Below, piece after piece: positions 55,572 to 63,771 of a stretch of 64,000 nucleotides of DNA. The notes beneath the pieces are model-generated. The model was given only the letters and a program-made list of their open reading frames with translations. It was not told the DNA's origin and searched no databases. Position 1 is the first letter of the stretch. Each line of letters begins with the position of its first letter. Source of the stretch: Methyloversatilis discipulorum (GTDB taxonomy: Bacteria > Pseudomonadota > Gammaproteobacteria > Burkholderiales > Rhodocyclaceae); contig NZ_JADMJL010000046.1 of assembly GCF_018780585.1 (NCBI RefSeq), positions 1 through 64,000 of the forward strand, given 5' to 3'. Both the position numbers and the translations under genes were made by a program.

Positions 55572-57188
55572 TCAGGCGCTGCGCATCACGAGCGACACGA
55601 AAGCCAGCATCGCCACATAGGCGGCCACCAGCCCGCCAAGACCGCCGAAGAACACGACGCTGCGGCGACGCTCGTAACGCTTGCGCTCGTTCGCGAGCAG
55701 CATGGACACCGAACCCAGCACCGGTACGCCGGCCACTTCGGCCAGCATCCGGCCGTCGTGGAACACCGGTCGCAGTTGCGATACGGCGAACGATGCCGCA
55801 CCACCGACGACGATGGCCGCTGCCAGCACCACGGTCAGCAGGATGAGCCGATTGGGGGCCGCCGGCTTGGGATCGACGCGCGGCGGCTCGATCAGACGGA
55901 ATTCCGCCACCCCGGTCGCGTCCATCTCTTCCGAAATCGAGGCCGATTCGCGGCGCGACACCAGGTTGTTGTAGTTGGTCCGATGCACTTCGTAGTCGCG
56001 GTTGAGCTGGCTGAACTCCGCCTCCAGTTCCGGCACCAGTCGCGACGACTGCTTCAATGCGTCGAGACGCGTCTGATACTCGCCGACGCGCGCACTCAGC
56101 GACGCGACCGAGGCCTCGGCCGATGCCAGTGCGACCTTGATCTGCTGGTAGACCGGATTGGGCATCTGCGCGCCGCCGGCCACCGGCTTCGCCTCGGGCT
56201 TGGCATCCGCCGGCTTGCCTTCCGCCTCCTTGGCCGCTTCGGCCGCGTGCTTCTCGATGATCTGCTTGCGCTCTTCCTCGAGGTTACGGATCCGCGCTCG
56301 CAGCTGGAGAATGTCCGGGTGCTTGTCGGTATAGCGCTGCAGCAAGCCTTCGACCTCGTTCTTCATGCCGGAGATGCGCATGTCGATCTCGGCGGTCGAC
56401 GGGCCACCGGGGCCGGACGGCGCGAAGGTCATCGCCGAGCTGTCGGCACTGATGGTCGGTTCCTCGCCCAGCAGCTGGCGCTTCAGCGCGTCGCGCGAAT
56501 TGGTCGCCTCGCGCAGGTCGAGCTGCGCCTGGTTGAGCTGGGCCTGCACCTCGCCCAGGCTGCCGAAGTAGTCCTTCTGCCCACCGCCCGGTCGTTCGAG
56601 GTTCTTGAGCTTGAACTCCTTCAGCCGGTTTTCCGCCTCCAGAAGCTTGGCCTCGTAGGCCTTGATCTGCTCCTCGATGAACTTGCGCGCCTGGTCCGCA
56701 TCCTGTCGCTTGCTGCCGAGGCCCGATTCGACGAACAGCGTCACCATGGCCTGCACCACCTTCTGAGCCCGCGCCGGCTTCTGATCGCGATAGGACACGA
56801 TGTAGAGGTTGTCGCGGCCGGAACTGGTGAGCTTCACGCTGGCGATCAGATCGTCGATCAGCTTTTCGCGCTCGGTCTTGGTCTTGGCCTCGAGATCGAG
56901 GTCAGCCATGCGGATCAGCTTCTCGATGTTCGGCCGGCTGATCAGCGTGCGGCTCAGCATGTTGATCTGCTGGTCGAGATTGGGCTGTACGGCCAGACCC
57001 GACATCAGCGGACGCAGGATGGACTGGGTGTCGACATAGATCTTCGCCGACGCCTGGTACTGGTCCGGCAGCACGAGCACCACGCCCATGCCGATGATGC
57101 CGACCACCCAGGCGACCAGCAGGCCTATCCAGCGATAGCCCCACGCCGACCTGAGATAGCCAGAAAACTGGCGCAGAAAATCATCCAC
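55572..57188 (-). CDS. XrtA-system chain-length determinant (Wzz-like)
   Basis: 538-residue polysaccharide co-polymerase: N-terminal helix about 17-38 (GYRWIGLLVAWVVGIIGMGV), a long periplasmic coiled-coil region (about 160-400) and a second helix pair near 450 and 515. The distinctive large size and absence of a kinase domain match the PEP-CTERM-locus chain-length group. It sets polymer length with the BY-kinase and Wza-like lipoprotein. Start 43 bp after the export gene stop. Confidence 0.94.
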   Translation of the reverse strand: MDDFLRQFSGYLRSAWGYRWIGLLVAWVVGIIGMGVVLVLPDQYQASAKIYVDTQSILRPLMSGLAVQPNLDQQINMLSRTLISRPNIEKLIRMADLDLEAKTKTEREKLIDDLIASVKLTSSGRDNLYIVSYRDQKPARAQKVVQAMVTLFVESGLGSKRQDADQARKFIEEQIKAYEAKLLEAENRLKEFKLKNLERPGGGQKDYFGSLGEVQAQLNQAQLDLREATNSRDALKRQLLGEEPTISADSSAMTFAPSGPGGPSTAEIDMRISGMKNEVEGLLQRYTDKHPDILQLRARIRNLEEERKQIIEKHAAEAAKEAEGKPADAKPEAKPVAGGAQMPNPVYQQIKVALASAEASVASLSARVGEYQTRLDALKQSSRLVPELEAEFSQLNRDYEVHRTNYNNLVSRRESASISEEMDATGVAEFRLIEPPRVDPKPAAPNRLILLTVVLAAAIVVGGAASFAVSQLRPVFHDGRMLAEVAGVPVLGSVSMLLANERKRYERRRSVVFFGGLGGLVAAYVAMLAFVSLVMRSA

Positions 57189-57230
57189 AGCTACACGATC
57201 CTTCCGGCGGACGCCTCATGACTGAGCTGC

Positions 57231-57857
57231 TCAGAACCAGCTCTGCGGAATGATGAGAATGTCGCCCGGCTTGACGTCGACATTGGCCGTCACGTCGCCG
57301 CGGCGGACCAGATCCTTGAGGCGCACGTTGTACTGCTTGTCGCCCTCGGAAGTGCGCAGGATGGTGGCCGCGTTGCCGTCGGCGAATTCGGTGATGCCGC
57401 CAACCGCGATCATCACGTCCAGCAGCGTCATCTTCTGCTTGTAGGCCAGCGCCTGCGGCTTGGCCGCCTCGCCGATGACGCGGATCTGCTCGCTGTAGGG
57501 ACCGATGCCGCCGGCCACGATGACCGTCACGATGGGGTCACGGATGTACTTCGACAGCACCTGCTCGATCTCGCGCGCCAGCGTCGTGGGGTCGCGGCCG
57601 GCAGCCGGCAGATCCTCGAACAGGGTGCCGGTGATCTTGCCGTCCGGGCGGATGGTGACCGTGGACGAGATTTCGGGGTTGCGCCAGACGACGATGTTCA
57701 CCGAGTCACCGGGACCCAGGATGTAGTTGTAGTCGTCGCTGTAAGCCTGAGTCGGCGCGGCCGGATAGGGCGACGACGAGCAGGCCGTGAAGGCAAGCGG
57801 CACGAGCAGCAGCGCAAGCACGCGCAGTGCGGACATCAGACGGTCAGAACTCAACAT
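57231..57857 (-). CDS. Wza-type polysaccharide export lipoprotein, XrtA system
   Basis: 208 residues. Lipoprotein signal with LAFTAC (Cys26). YILGPGDSVNIVVWRNPEIS opens the Poly_export domain and VIGEAAKPQALAYKQKMTLL starts an SLBB domain. It would form the periplasmic/outer-membrane export channel. The ATG at 57857 follows GGAGG by five bases and puts the lipobox in place; the frame open to 57905 adds an unlikely extension. First gene of the core run; the 84 bp upstream to the permease stop show no clear promoter. Confidence 0.92.
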   Translation of the reverse strand: MLSSDRLMSALRVLALLLVPLAFTACSSSPYPAAPTQAYSDDYNYILGPGDSVNIVVWRNPEISSTVTIRPDGKITGTLFEDLPAAGRDPTTLAREIEQVLSKYIRDPIVTVIVAGGIGPYSEQIRVIGEAAKPQALAYKQKMTLLDVMIAVGGITEFADGNAATILRTSEGDKQYNVRLKDLVRRGDVTANVDVKPGDILIIPQSWF

Positions 57858-57941
57858 TGCATCCTCCACAGGACAGCAGCCAGACAAGCCGCGAATCATA
57901 GCCAACGCATCCGGACGCGCGCTCTAATGCGTCACGACCGG

Positions 57942-59153
57942 TCAGATGTTGTACCGCAACGCATCGACGATGGGCGTACGCGAAACCTTGCGTGCCGGCA
58001 GCAAGGCCGCCACCACGGTCGCGCCCAATCCCACCGTGAAGGCCAGCAGCACGGTTTCGGGCAGCACACGTATCGACGCCGTGTACCCCACATTCGAGTT
58101 CGGCGGAGGCGGCATCGGAATGCCCACCTCGCTGATCGCCAGCGCAACGAGCACCCCCACCACCACGCCGATCGCCGCGCCGGTCAGACCGAGCAGGGCA
58201 TTTTCCGCGAGCACGAGCCGGAATACGTATCCTCGCGAATTTCCGAGCGCCATCAGCGTTCCGAATTCACCGACACGCTCGAAGACACTCATGTTTACAG
58301 TATTGAAGACGCTCAGCAGCACCATGATCAGCACGATCCATTGCAGCACGCCGAACTGGGTGCGGTAGAGCTCCACGGTCTTCGAATAGAAATCCGAAAG
58401 CTGCACCCAGTCGCGGATGTCGAAACCCAGCGACGCCAGCTTGGGTACCAGCAGGTCCTTCACCCGCCAGGTGTCCGCCGTCCGGTGCAGCAGCAACACG
58501 ATGGCGTTGGAGCCGTCACGCGCAACCAGATTTCGAGCTGCCGCGATGGGAATCCTTACGGCACGGGCGTCGAAATCTTTCGAAAAGCTCTGAAAAACCC
58601 CGACCACCGCAAATTCCGTCGTGTTCAATGCGCCGTCGGCCGTGTTCATGATGAGCGTGACGGTATCGCCCGGCGCCAGCGCCAGGGCCTTGGCGACGCC
58701 ATCGCCGATCAGGATGCCGCCGGTGTCGCTGTCGCGCAGCGCCCGGCCGGCGGTGATCCGGACGAAGGTGCCGAGCCGGTTTTCCTTGTCCGGCTCAACG
58801 CCCTCGCCCATGACCGCCCAGTCCGCCTTGCCGTTGTTCAGCAGGCCGGTGAAATTGACGCGTTGCAGCACCGCGTCCGCCTCCGGCATGCGGGCGGCAA
58901 ACTCGGCGACCTTGTCGGCGTCGTCGATCATGAACTTCTCGGGCGAACGCGCCCCCTGCTCGTAGAAGCCGCTGCGGAACACCTGCACGTGACCGAGCTG
59001 GCTGTGGATGGTCGCTTCGCCCAGCTGCGTCAGCACATCGGCGACGAAGCCGCCGCTCAGGATCAGTCCTGCCACGCCGAAAATGATGGCGGCCAGCGTC
59101 ATCGCGGTCCGCGATTTCTGCCGGAGGATGTTGCGGAGTGCGAGCTTGAACAT
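57942..59153 (-). CDS. ABC transporter permease, FtsX/MacB-like (2)
   Basis: 403 residues. MFKLALRNILRQKSRTAMTL is the typical cytoplasmic N-terminus and first helix; a large periplasmic MacB-like domain (about 45-275) and three C-terminal helices follow (FNTVNMSVFERVGEFGTLMALG). GIPMPPPP precedes the last helix. Paralogue of the gene just upstream, with five bases between them. No ATP-binding subunit is seen in the window; it may lie to the right, or be shared. LolCDE- or MacB-type function (extracting lipoproteins or expelling substrates) is possible. Confidence 0.88.
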   Translation of the reverse strand: MFKLALRNILRQKSRTAMTLAAIIFGVAGLILSGGFVADVLTQLGEATIHSQLGHVQVFRSGFYEQGARSPEKFMIDDADKVAEFAARMPEADAVLQRVNFTGLLNNGKADWAVMGEGVEPDKENRLGTFVRITAGRALRDSDTGGILIGDGVAKALALAPGDTVTLIMNTADGALNTTEFAVVGVFQSFSKDFDARAVRIPIAAARNLVARDGSNAIVLLLHRTADTWRVKDLLVPKLASLGFDIRDWVQLSDFYSKTVELYRTQFGVLQWIVLIMVLLSVFNTVNMSVFERVGEFGTLMALGNSRGYVFRLVLAENALLGLTGAAIGVVVGVLVALAISEVGIPMPPPPNSNVGYTASIRVLPETVLLAFTVGLGATVVAALLPARKVSRTPIVDALRYNI

Positions 59154-59158
59154 GGCGT

Positions 59159-60388
59159 TCAGCGACTCTGCCGCAGTGCGTCGACGATATTCATGCGCGA
59201 CGCTCGCCAGGCAGGGTAAAGGCTGGACACGAAGGCACTGACCACGGCAATCGCCAGCGCCTTGGCGACGATGCCGAAAGTCAGCCGGATCTCGCCGTCG
59301 AACCCCTGCTCCATGCCGGGCGGCGGCGGCAGCGGAATGCCGACCGCCGAGATCGCCAGCGCCAGCGCACAGCCGATGACCACCCCGAGCCCGCCGCCGA
59401 CCAGACCGAGCATCACGCCCTCCGACATGAAGATGCGCCGTATGCGCGCCCGCGTCAGGCCCAGCGCCATGCAGGTCCCGATCTCGCTGACGCGCTCCAT
59501 CACGCTCATCGACAGCGTGTTGGAAATGCTGAGCACGATGATCATCAGGATGATGAACTGCACGACGTTGACCTGGCTGGCAAACAGATCGCGCGTCTTG
59601 TTGTAGAAGTCGGACAGGCGATACCAGGGCACCAGTTCGAAGTTCGCGGCCGGCAGCACCTTGCCCAGTTCGGCCAGCTTGGCGTCGGTCTTGTCGGTGT
59701 CGTCGAGCAGCACCAGCCATTGCTGCGCGCCATTCACCCGCACCAGTTGCTGCGCCAGCGCCAGCGGCATGCGCAACGCCGAATCATCGTATTCCTTGCT
59801 GACGGAGATGAAGATGCCGACGACCGGCGCCTCGACTGCATTGACGTTGCCAGCGGCGGTCGTCGTCATCAGCACCACGGTGTCGCCGACGGTGACGCCC
59901 AGATTGGCTGCCAGCCCCCGCCCCATGATCATTTCGTTGACGCCGTCGGGCGACAGGTTGCGCCCGCGCGATATCGTGACCGAACTCGACAGCACCGCTT
60001 CCGCCTTTGCCAAGACGCCCTGGCCGAGGAAGGCCAGCGTGTTGTCGCCCTTGCTGGCGAGGCCGTTGAAACTGAGACGTGGCGCCACGACCTTGACGCC
60101 CTCACCCTGCTCGACCTTGCGCTGCGCCGCGTCCTCACCATCGATCACGAATCCGAAGGGATCGGAGGTGCCTCGTTCCACATACCCTGGTCGCACCACC
60201 TGGACGTGGCCCAGCTGCGACTTGATGGTGGATTCGCGCATTCCCTCCATCAACCACTCGATGAACCCGGCCGACAGGATCATCGCAATCACACCGAAGC
60301 TCACCGCGCCGATGGCAATCAGCGTGCGTCGCCCCTGGCGGAGCACGCTGCGCATCGCAAGCCAAAGGTCGAGCAGCCAAAACTTCAT
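59159..60388 (-). CDS. ABC transporter permease, FtsX/MacB-like (1)
   Basis: 409 residues, same layout as its neighbour: helix 1 after LAMRSVLRQGRRTLIAIG, periplasmic domain (about 45-275), then NTLSMSVMERVSEIGTCMALG and GIPLPPPPG before the last helix. The two proteins share GHVQV, YRLSDFYNKT/VQLSDFYSKT-type segments and the PPPP motif, so they are a tandem duplication and may form a heterodimer. It is transcribed divergently from the E1-like gene at 60499; 110 bp separate them. Confidence 0.88.
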   Translation of the reverse strand: MKFWLLDLWLAMRSVLRQGRRTLIAIGAVSFGVIAMILSAGFIEWLMEGMRESTIKSQLGHVQVVRPGYVERGTSDPFGFVIDGEDAAQRKVEQGEGVKVVAPRLSFNGLASKGDNTLAFLGQGVLAKAEAVLSSSVTISRGRNLSPDGVNEMIMGRGLAANLGVTVGDTVVLMTTTAAGNVNAVEAPVVGIFISVSKEYDDSALRMPLALAQQLVRVNGAQQWLVLLDDTDKTDAKLAELGKVLPAANFELVPWYRLSDFYNKTRDLFASQVNVVQFIILMIIVLSISNTLSMSVMERVSEIGTCMALGLTRARIRRIFMSEGVMLGLVGGGLGVVIGCALALAISAVGIPLPPPPGMEQGFDGEIRLTFGIVAKALAIAVVSAFVSSLYPAWRASRMNIVDALRQSR

Positions 60389-60498
60389 GCGAATTCAAGA
60401 CTTCAGATGCTAAGGTATTGCCAGCATAACAGTTTTTACCTCACCATCCGATGTCCCGGAAGCATGCCCCGCAGCCAACGGACATACAAGGCGACGCC

Positions 60499-61374
60499 AT
60501 GAGCTCTGCTTTCAGTTACGACGAGGCCTTCAGCCGCAACCTCGGCTGGTTCACCGAGGCCGAACAGGCCCGACTTCGGCGCAGCACGGTCGCCATCGCC
60601 GGCCTCGGCGGTGTCGGCGGCGCCCACCTGCTGACGCTGGCCCGGCTCGGCATCGGACGATTCCGCATCGCCGATTTCGACACCTTCGGTGTACACAATT
60701 TCAACCGGCAGGTCGGCGCCATGATGAGCACGGTCGATCGGCCCAAGATCGAGGTGCTGGCCGAACAGGCGCGCGACATCAATCCCGAGGCCGAAATAAC
60801 GTGCTTCCCGGAAGGCGTGGCACCGGAGCAGCCGGACGCCTTCCTGCAGGGCTGCGATGTCTATGTAGACGGCCTCGATTTCTTCGCCTTCTCCGCCCGC
60901 AGGTCCACCTTCGCAGCCTGCCACCGCCTGGGCATCCCGGCGGTGACGGCAGCCCCGCTCGGGATGGGCACCGGATTGCTCGTGTTTTCGCCGCGCGGCA
61001 TGAGTTTCGAGGACTACTTCCAGCTGGAGGGCCACGACGAGACCGAACAGGCGCTGAGATTCCTGGTCGGCCTGGCCCCCGCCGGACTGCATCGCCCCTA
61101 TCTGGTCGAGCCCTGGCGCATCGACCTCGCAGGGCGCAAAGGCCCGTCGACGATGATCGGGTGCAATCTGTGCGCGGGCGTCGCTGCGGCGGAAACGGTC
61201 AAGCTTCTGCTCGGCCGCGGCGAAGTCCGGGCTGCACCGTGGGCGTTGCAGTTCGACGCTTACCGCAACCGGATGGTGCGCACCTGGCGCCCGGGTGGAA
61301 ACCGGCACCCGCTGCAGCGGCTCATTCTTGCAATCGGTCGGCGCCAGTTGCTGAAACAGATCAACGCCCGCTGA
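60499..61374 (+). CDS. E1-like (ThiF/MoeB/HesA family) adenylyltransferase
   Basis: 291 residues. The ATP-binding loop is GLGGVGG (35-41), Asp59/Asp61 follow, and NFNRQ (67-71) with RPK (81-83) supply the Arg, Gln and Lys of the adenylation site. Cys222 and Cys225 in GCNLCAGVAAAE lie where E1 relatives carry catalytic or zinc Cys; the usual two CxxC zinc pairs are otherwise missing. It would adenylate the C-terminus of a small protein or peptide. Start 60499 chosen over 60451 because the longer N-terminus is polar and has no ribosome site. Followed 24 bp later by a nitroreductase-like gene. No sulfur carrier or YcaO gene is nearby. Confidence 0.82.
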   Translation: MSSAFSYDEAFSRNLGWFTEAEQARLRRSTVAIAGLGGVGGAHLLTLARLGIGRFRIADFDTFGVHNFNRQVGAMMSTVDRPKIEVLAEQARDINPEAEITCFPEGVAPEQPDAFLQGCDVYVDGLDFFAFSARRSTFAACHRLGIPAVTAAPLGMGTGLLVFSPRGMSFEDYFQLEGHDETEQALRFLVGLAPAGLHRPYLVEPWRIDLAGRKGPSTMIGCNLCAGVAAAETVKLLLGRGEVRAAPWALQFDAYRNRMVRTWRPGGNRHPLQRLILAIGRRQLLKQINAR

Positions 61375-61398
61375 ACACGCAGCTCACCGGAGAAACGA

Positions 61399-62469
61399 AT
61401 GCGCACCGTAGACAAGATCCTCGACCTCGCGCGCTGGGCGCCAAGCGGCGACAACACCCAGATCTGGCGTTTCGAGGTGCTCGCCGACGATCACGTGCGG
61501 GTGCATGGTTTCGACACCCGACACTGGTGCGTCTATGACCTCGAAGGGCACGCCAGCCAGATTGCGGTCGGCGCGATGCTGGAAACATTGTCCATCGCAG
61601 CAACAGCCCACGGCCTTCGCGCCGATATAGCTCGCCGGCCGGACACGCCGGACACTCATCTGCAGTTCGACATCCGGCTGATCGCCGACCCGTCCGTCGC
61701 GCCCGACCCGCTGCTCCCGTGCATCACGACGCGCTCCGTGCAGCGCCGTGCGATGGGCAGCCGACCGCTGACGGACGAGGAGCGGCAGGCGCTGGACGCT
61801 GCCGTGTTTCCCTACCGTATCGTCTGGTTCGGCGGATTCCGGGATCGCCTGCGCATCGCCAAGCTAAATTTCGACAGCGCGCAGATCCGCCTGACCATTC
61901 CGGAAGCCTTCCAGACTCACAGCCGCGTGATCGAGTGGGGCGCACGATTCAGCGAGGACCGCATCCCCGAAGCAGCCGTCGGCGTCGACCCGCTCACCGG
62001 CAAGCTGATGCGTTTCGTCATGGCGAGCTGGAGCCGCGTCGAATTCTTTAACAGGTGGCTCTTCGGCACTTTCGCACCACGGCTGCAACTCGACCTGATT
62101 CCAGGCATCGCGTGCTCTGCTCACGCCTTCATGATCGCGCCAACCCGCCCAGACCGCATCGACGATTACGTCGCTACCGGCCGCGCCATGCAACGGCTCT
62201 GGCTGACAGTGGAAAAGCTGGGGCTCCAGTCACAGCCCGAGATGACGCCGCTCATCTTCAACCAGTACGCACGGGCGGGGCGGCGATTCACGGAGAACGG
62301 CGAAGCGCTCGCCCGCGCCGACGATCTGGCGCAAAGACTGGGCAGCCTGCTGCCGGAAGAGGACGTGGAACGCGCGGTCTGGGCGTGCCGCATCGGTCGC
62401 AGCCGAAACATCCCCGGCCGGTCACTGCGCCTGCCCCTCGAACGGTTGCAGAACCACGAAGAGTCTTGA
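61399..62469 (+). CDS. Nitroreductase-family protein paired with E1-like gene
   Basis: 356 residues. ILDLARWAPSGDNTQIWRF (residues about 7-25) is the FMN-binding N-terminal motif of nitroreductases (ARxAPSxxNxQ); the rest is longer and more divergent than the usual 200 residues, with NQYARAGRRFTENGEAL near the C-terminus. It is probably an FMN oxidoreductase acting on a substrate made or activated by the E1-like partner. Similar pairs are named molybdopterin-related (MoeY) in some genomes; similar proteins are azoline dehydrogenases in thiazole/oxazole peptide pathways. Neither role is shown here. Confidence 0.75.
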   Translation: MRTVDKILDLARWAPSGDNTQIWRFEVLADDHVRVHGFDTRHWCVYDLEGHASQIAVGAMLETLSIAATAHGLRADIARRPDTPDTHLQFDIRLIADPSVAPDPLLPCITTRSVQRRAMGSRPLTDEERQALDAAVFPYRIVWFGGFRDRLRIAKLNFDSAQIRLTIPEAFQTHSRVIEWGARFSEDRIPEAAVGVDPLTGKLMRFVMASWSRVEFFNRWLFGTFAPRLQLDLIPGIACSAHAFMIAPTRPDRIDDYVATGRAMQRLWLTVEKLGLQSQPEMTPLIFNQYARAGRRFTENGEALARADDLAQRLGSLLPEEDVERAVWACRIGRSRNIPGRSLRLPLERLQNHEES

Positions 62470-62550
62470 AACCAGAATGTCGGTGAACTTTACACGCGGC
62501 GGCAGGGCGCGTCCGCCAACCGCCACAGCCACCCAAGACACAGATTTTTC

Positions 62551-62567
62551 TTGTTTATATTCAACAA
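62551..62567. promoter_or_regulatory. Inverted repeat upstream of sigma-54 promoter
   Basis: TTGTT-tatattc-AACAA, a 5-bp-arm inverted repeat in an AT-rich patch (62541-62580) that stands out from the GC-rich surroundings. It is only 22 bp above the -24 box, close for an enhancer; it could instead be an IHF-bend or DNA-melting element. The rest of the 181-bp gap 62470-62650 also holds a GGCGG/CCGCC repeat at about 62498-62517. Confidence 0.25.
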
Positions 62568-62588
62568 ACTAAAACACACGGAGAAAAC

Positions 62589-62604
62589 TGGCCCGCCGAT
62601 TGCT
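62589..62604 (+). promoter_or_regulatory. Sigma-54 (RpoN) promoter of the PEP-CTERM gene
   Basis: TGGCCCGCCGATTGCT matches the -24/-12 consensus TGGCAC-N5-TTGCW at every position but one (A to C at the fifth base), with exact GG-N10-GC spacing. Transcription should begin near 62614-62616, leaving about 35 bases before the ATG at 62651. PrsR, encoded at 3615, has the GAFTGA loop needed to activate such promoters, and PEP-CTERM genes in Zoogloea are known to depend on RpoN and PrsK/PrsR. Confidence 0.8.
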
Positions 62605-62650
62605 TATAGCCAACCGTGGTTCTCCCAAGCCAACAAACGGAGTCAATGAA

Positions 62651-63664
62651 ATGATCAAGTTCAAGCAAATTGCAGTTGCAGTGGCACTGGCAGGCACTTT
62701 CGCTGCCGCGCACGCTGCGCCGGTTTCGATCACCACGCCGAACGGCAACGTGAACGGCATCACCGCTTTCGACTGGGCACCGTCCCCGGTTCTGGCGCAA
62801 GGCGGCAACCAAGCCTTCGTCAACTTCATCAACAACCCGGCTGGTGGCACCGTCGAAGGCATGAACGGTGGCATGGGCTACGGCTTCAACGTGTTCTCGC
62901 AAGGCCGTCTGGCCGTACTGCAGGGCGGCACCGGTGCCGCTGCTAGCGGCCTGTACAACGGTTCCGGCAGCACCGCCGGCAAGTACGAAATCACGTTCGA
63001 ACTGGCCTACCAGGAAGTCGTGACCACCGCCGTGAGCGTGCCGGGCGCCAACATCGCCGTGTTCGACTTCGCCAAGGTCCAGACCAACAACTACTTCCGC
63101 GTCTATGTGAAGGATCTGGATTCCGACGCCGCTGCCAACTACGCGGCCGGCACCGGCTTCAACACCGGCACGCTGGTGTTCGACGGCACGATCGCTCCGG
63201 GCGCTGCAGGTTCGGTGTCCAACTTCAACGCGAACACTGGTGCCCTGGGCACGGTGGGCAGCGATGGCCAGCCGCTCAACGGCACTTCGCCGCTGTCCGG
63301 CACCCCGTCGGTGACGGGTTCGGGCGCCACGCCGGAATTCGATCTGCTGACCGTTCTGCCGAACTTCATCGACACGGATTTCTGGAATGAAGAGCTGATC
63401 TCCTTCCTGGTGACCAACATCAGCCAGAACCTGCCGTTCCAGTCGGTTGATCCGTCGGCCATCATCGCCGGCCAAGTGCCGAACATCGGTGCGGTGAACG
63501 GTGGCACGGTTTGCGGCCCGACGGGTTGCGTTGCAGCCGGCCCGGACATCATCTTCCAGACCGACTTCAACGGTCCGGTGCAAGGTATCCCTGAGCCGGG
63601 CACGCTGGCTCTGGCCGGCCTGGCACTCGGTGGTCTGGCTCTGGCCCGTCGCCGCAAGGTCTGA
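62651..63664 (+). CDS. Secreted PEP-CTERM protein, XrtA substrate
   Basis: 337 residues. Signal peptide about 1-22 (IAVAVALAGTFAAAHA). The mature part is rich in Gly, Asn, Thr and Ser, almost free of Cys except Cys288 and Cys293 (VCGPTGC), and predicted mostly beta. The tail is a full sorting signal: IPEPGT at 313-318, a hydrophobic helix, then RRRK. XrtA should cleave near the PEP motif. Resembles the flocculation-associated PepA-type proteins but I cannot confirm that name. GGAG before the ATG supports the start. Own sigma-54 promoter and terminator: a single-gene transcript. Confidence 0.93.
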   Translation: MIKFKQIAVAVALAGTFAAAHAAPVSITTPNGNVNGITAFDWAPSPVLAQGGNQAFVNFINNPAGGTVEGMNGGMGYGFNVFSQGRLAVLQGGTGAAASGLYNGSGSTAGKYEITFELAYQEVVTTAVSVPGANIAVFDFAKVQTNNYFRVYVKDLDSDAAANYAAGTGFNTGTLVFDGTIAPGAAGSVSNFNANTGALGTVGSDGQPLNGTSPLSGTPSVTGSGATPEFDLLTVLPNFIDTDFWNEELISFLVTNISQNLPFQSVDPSAIIAGQVPNIGAVNGGTVCGPTGCVAAGPDIIFQTDFNGPVQGIPEPGTLALAGLALGGLALARRRKV

Positions 63665-63686
63665 TTCAGGTAGTCGAAGCAGCATG

Positions 63687-63714
63687 AAAAACGGGAGCGA
63701 AAGCTCCCGTTTTT
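63687..63714. terminator. Intrinsic terminator after the PEP-CTERM gene
   Basis: ACGGGAGC-gaaa-GCTCCCGT (63691-63710) is a perfect 8-bp stem with a GAAA tetraloop, flanked by AAAA on the left and TTTT(C)TTTT on the right. It works as an intrinsic terminator for the plus strand and, by symmetry, can also stop the minus-strand gene that ends at 63772. Confidence 0.93.
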
Positions 63715-63771
63715 CTTTTGCGCGTTCGAAAGCGCACGTTCCAAACCCGTCGCTGCCCGGCCAGAACCCCG

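Noticed and set aside
60409-60423. Sigma-54-like sequence TGGCAATACCTTAGC on the minus strand before the permease gene
   Set aside because: Spacing and TGGCA fit, but transcription would start only about 10 bases before the ATG at 60388, leaving no ribosome site, and the -12 box is TAGC.
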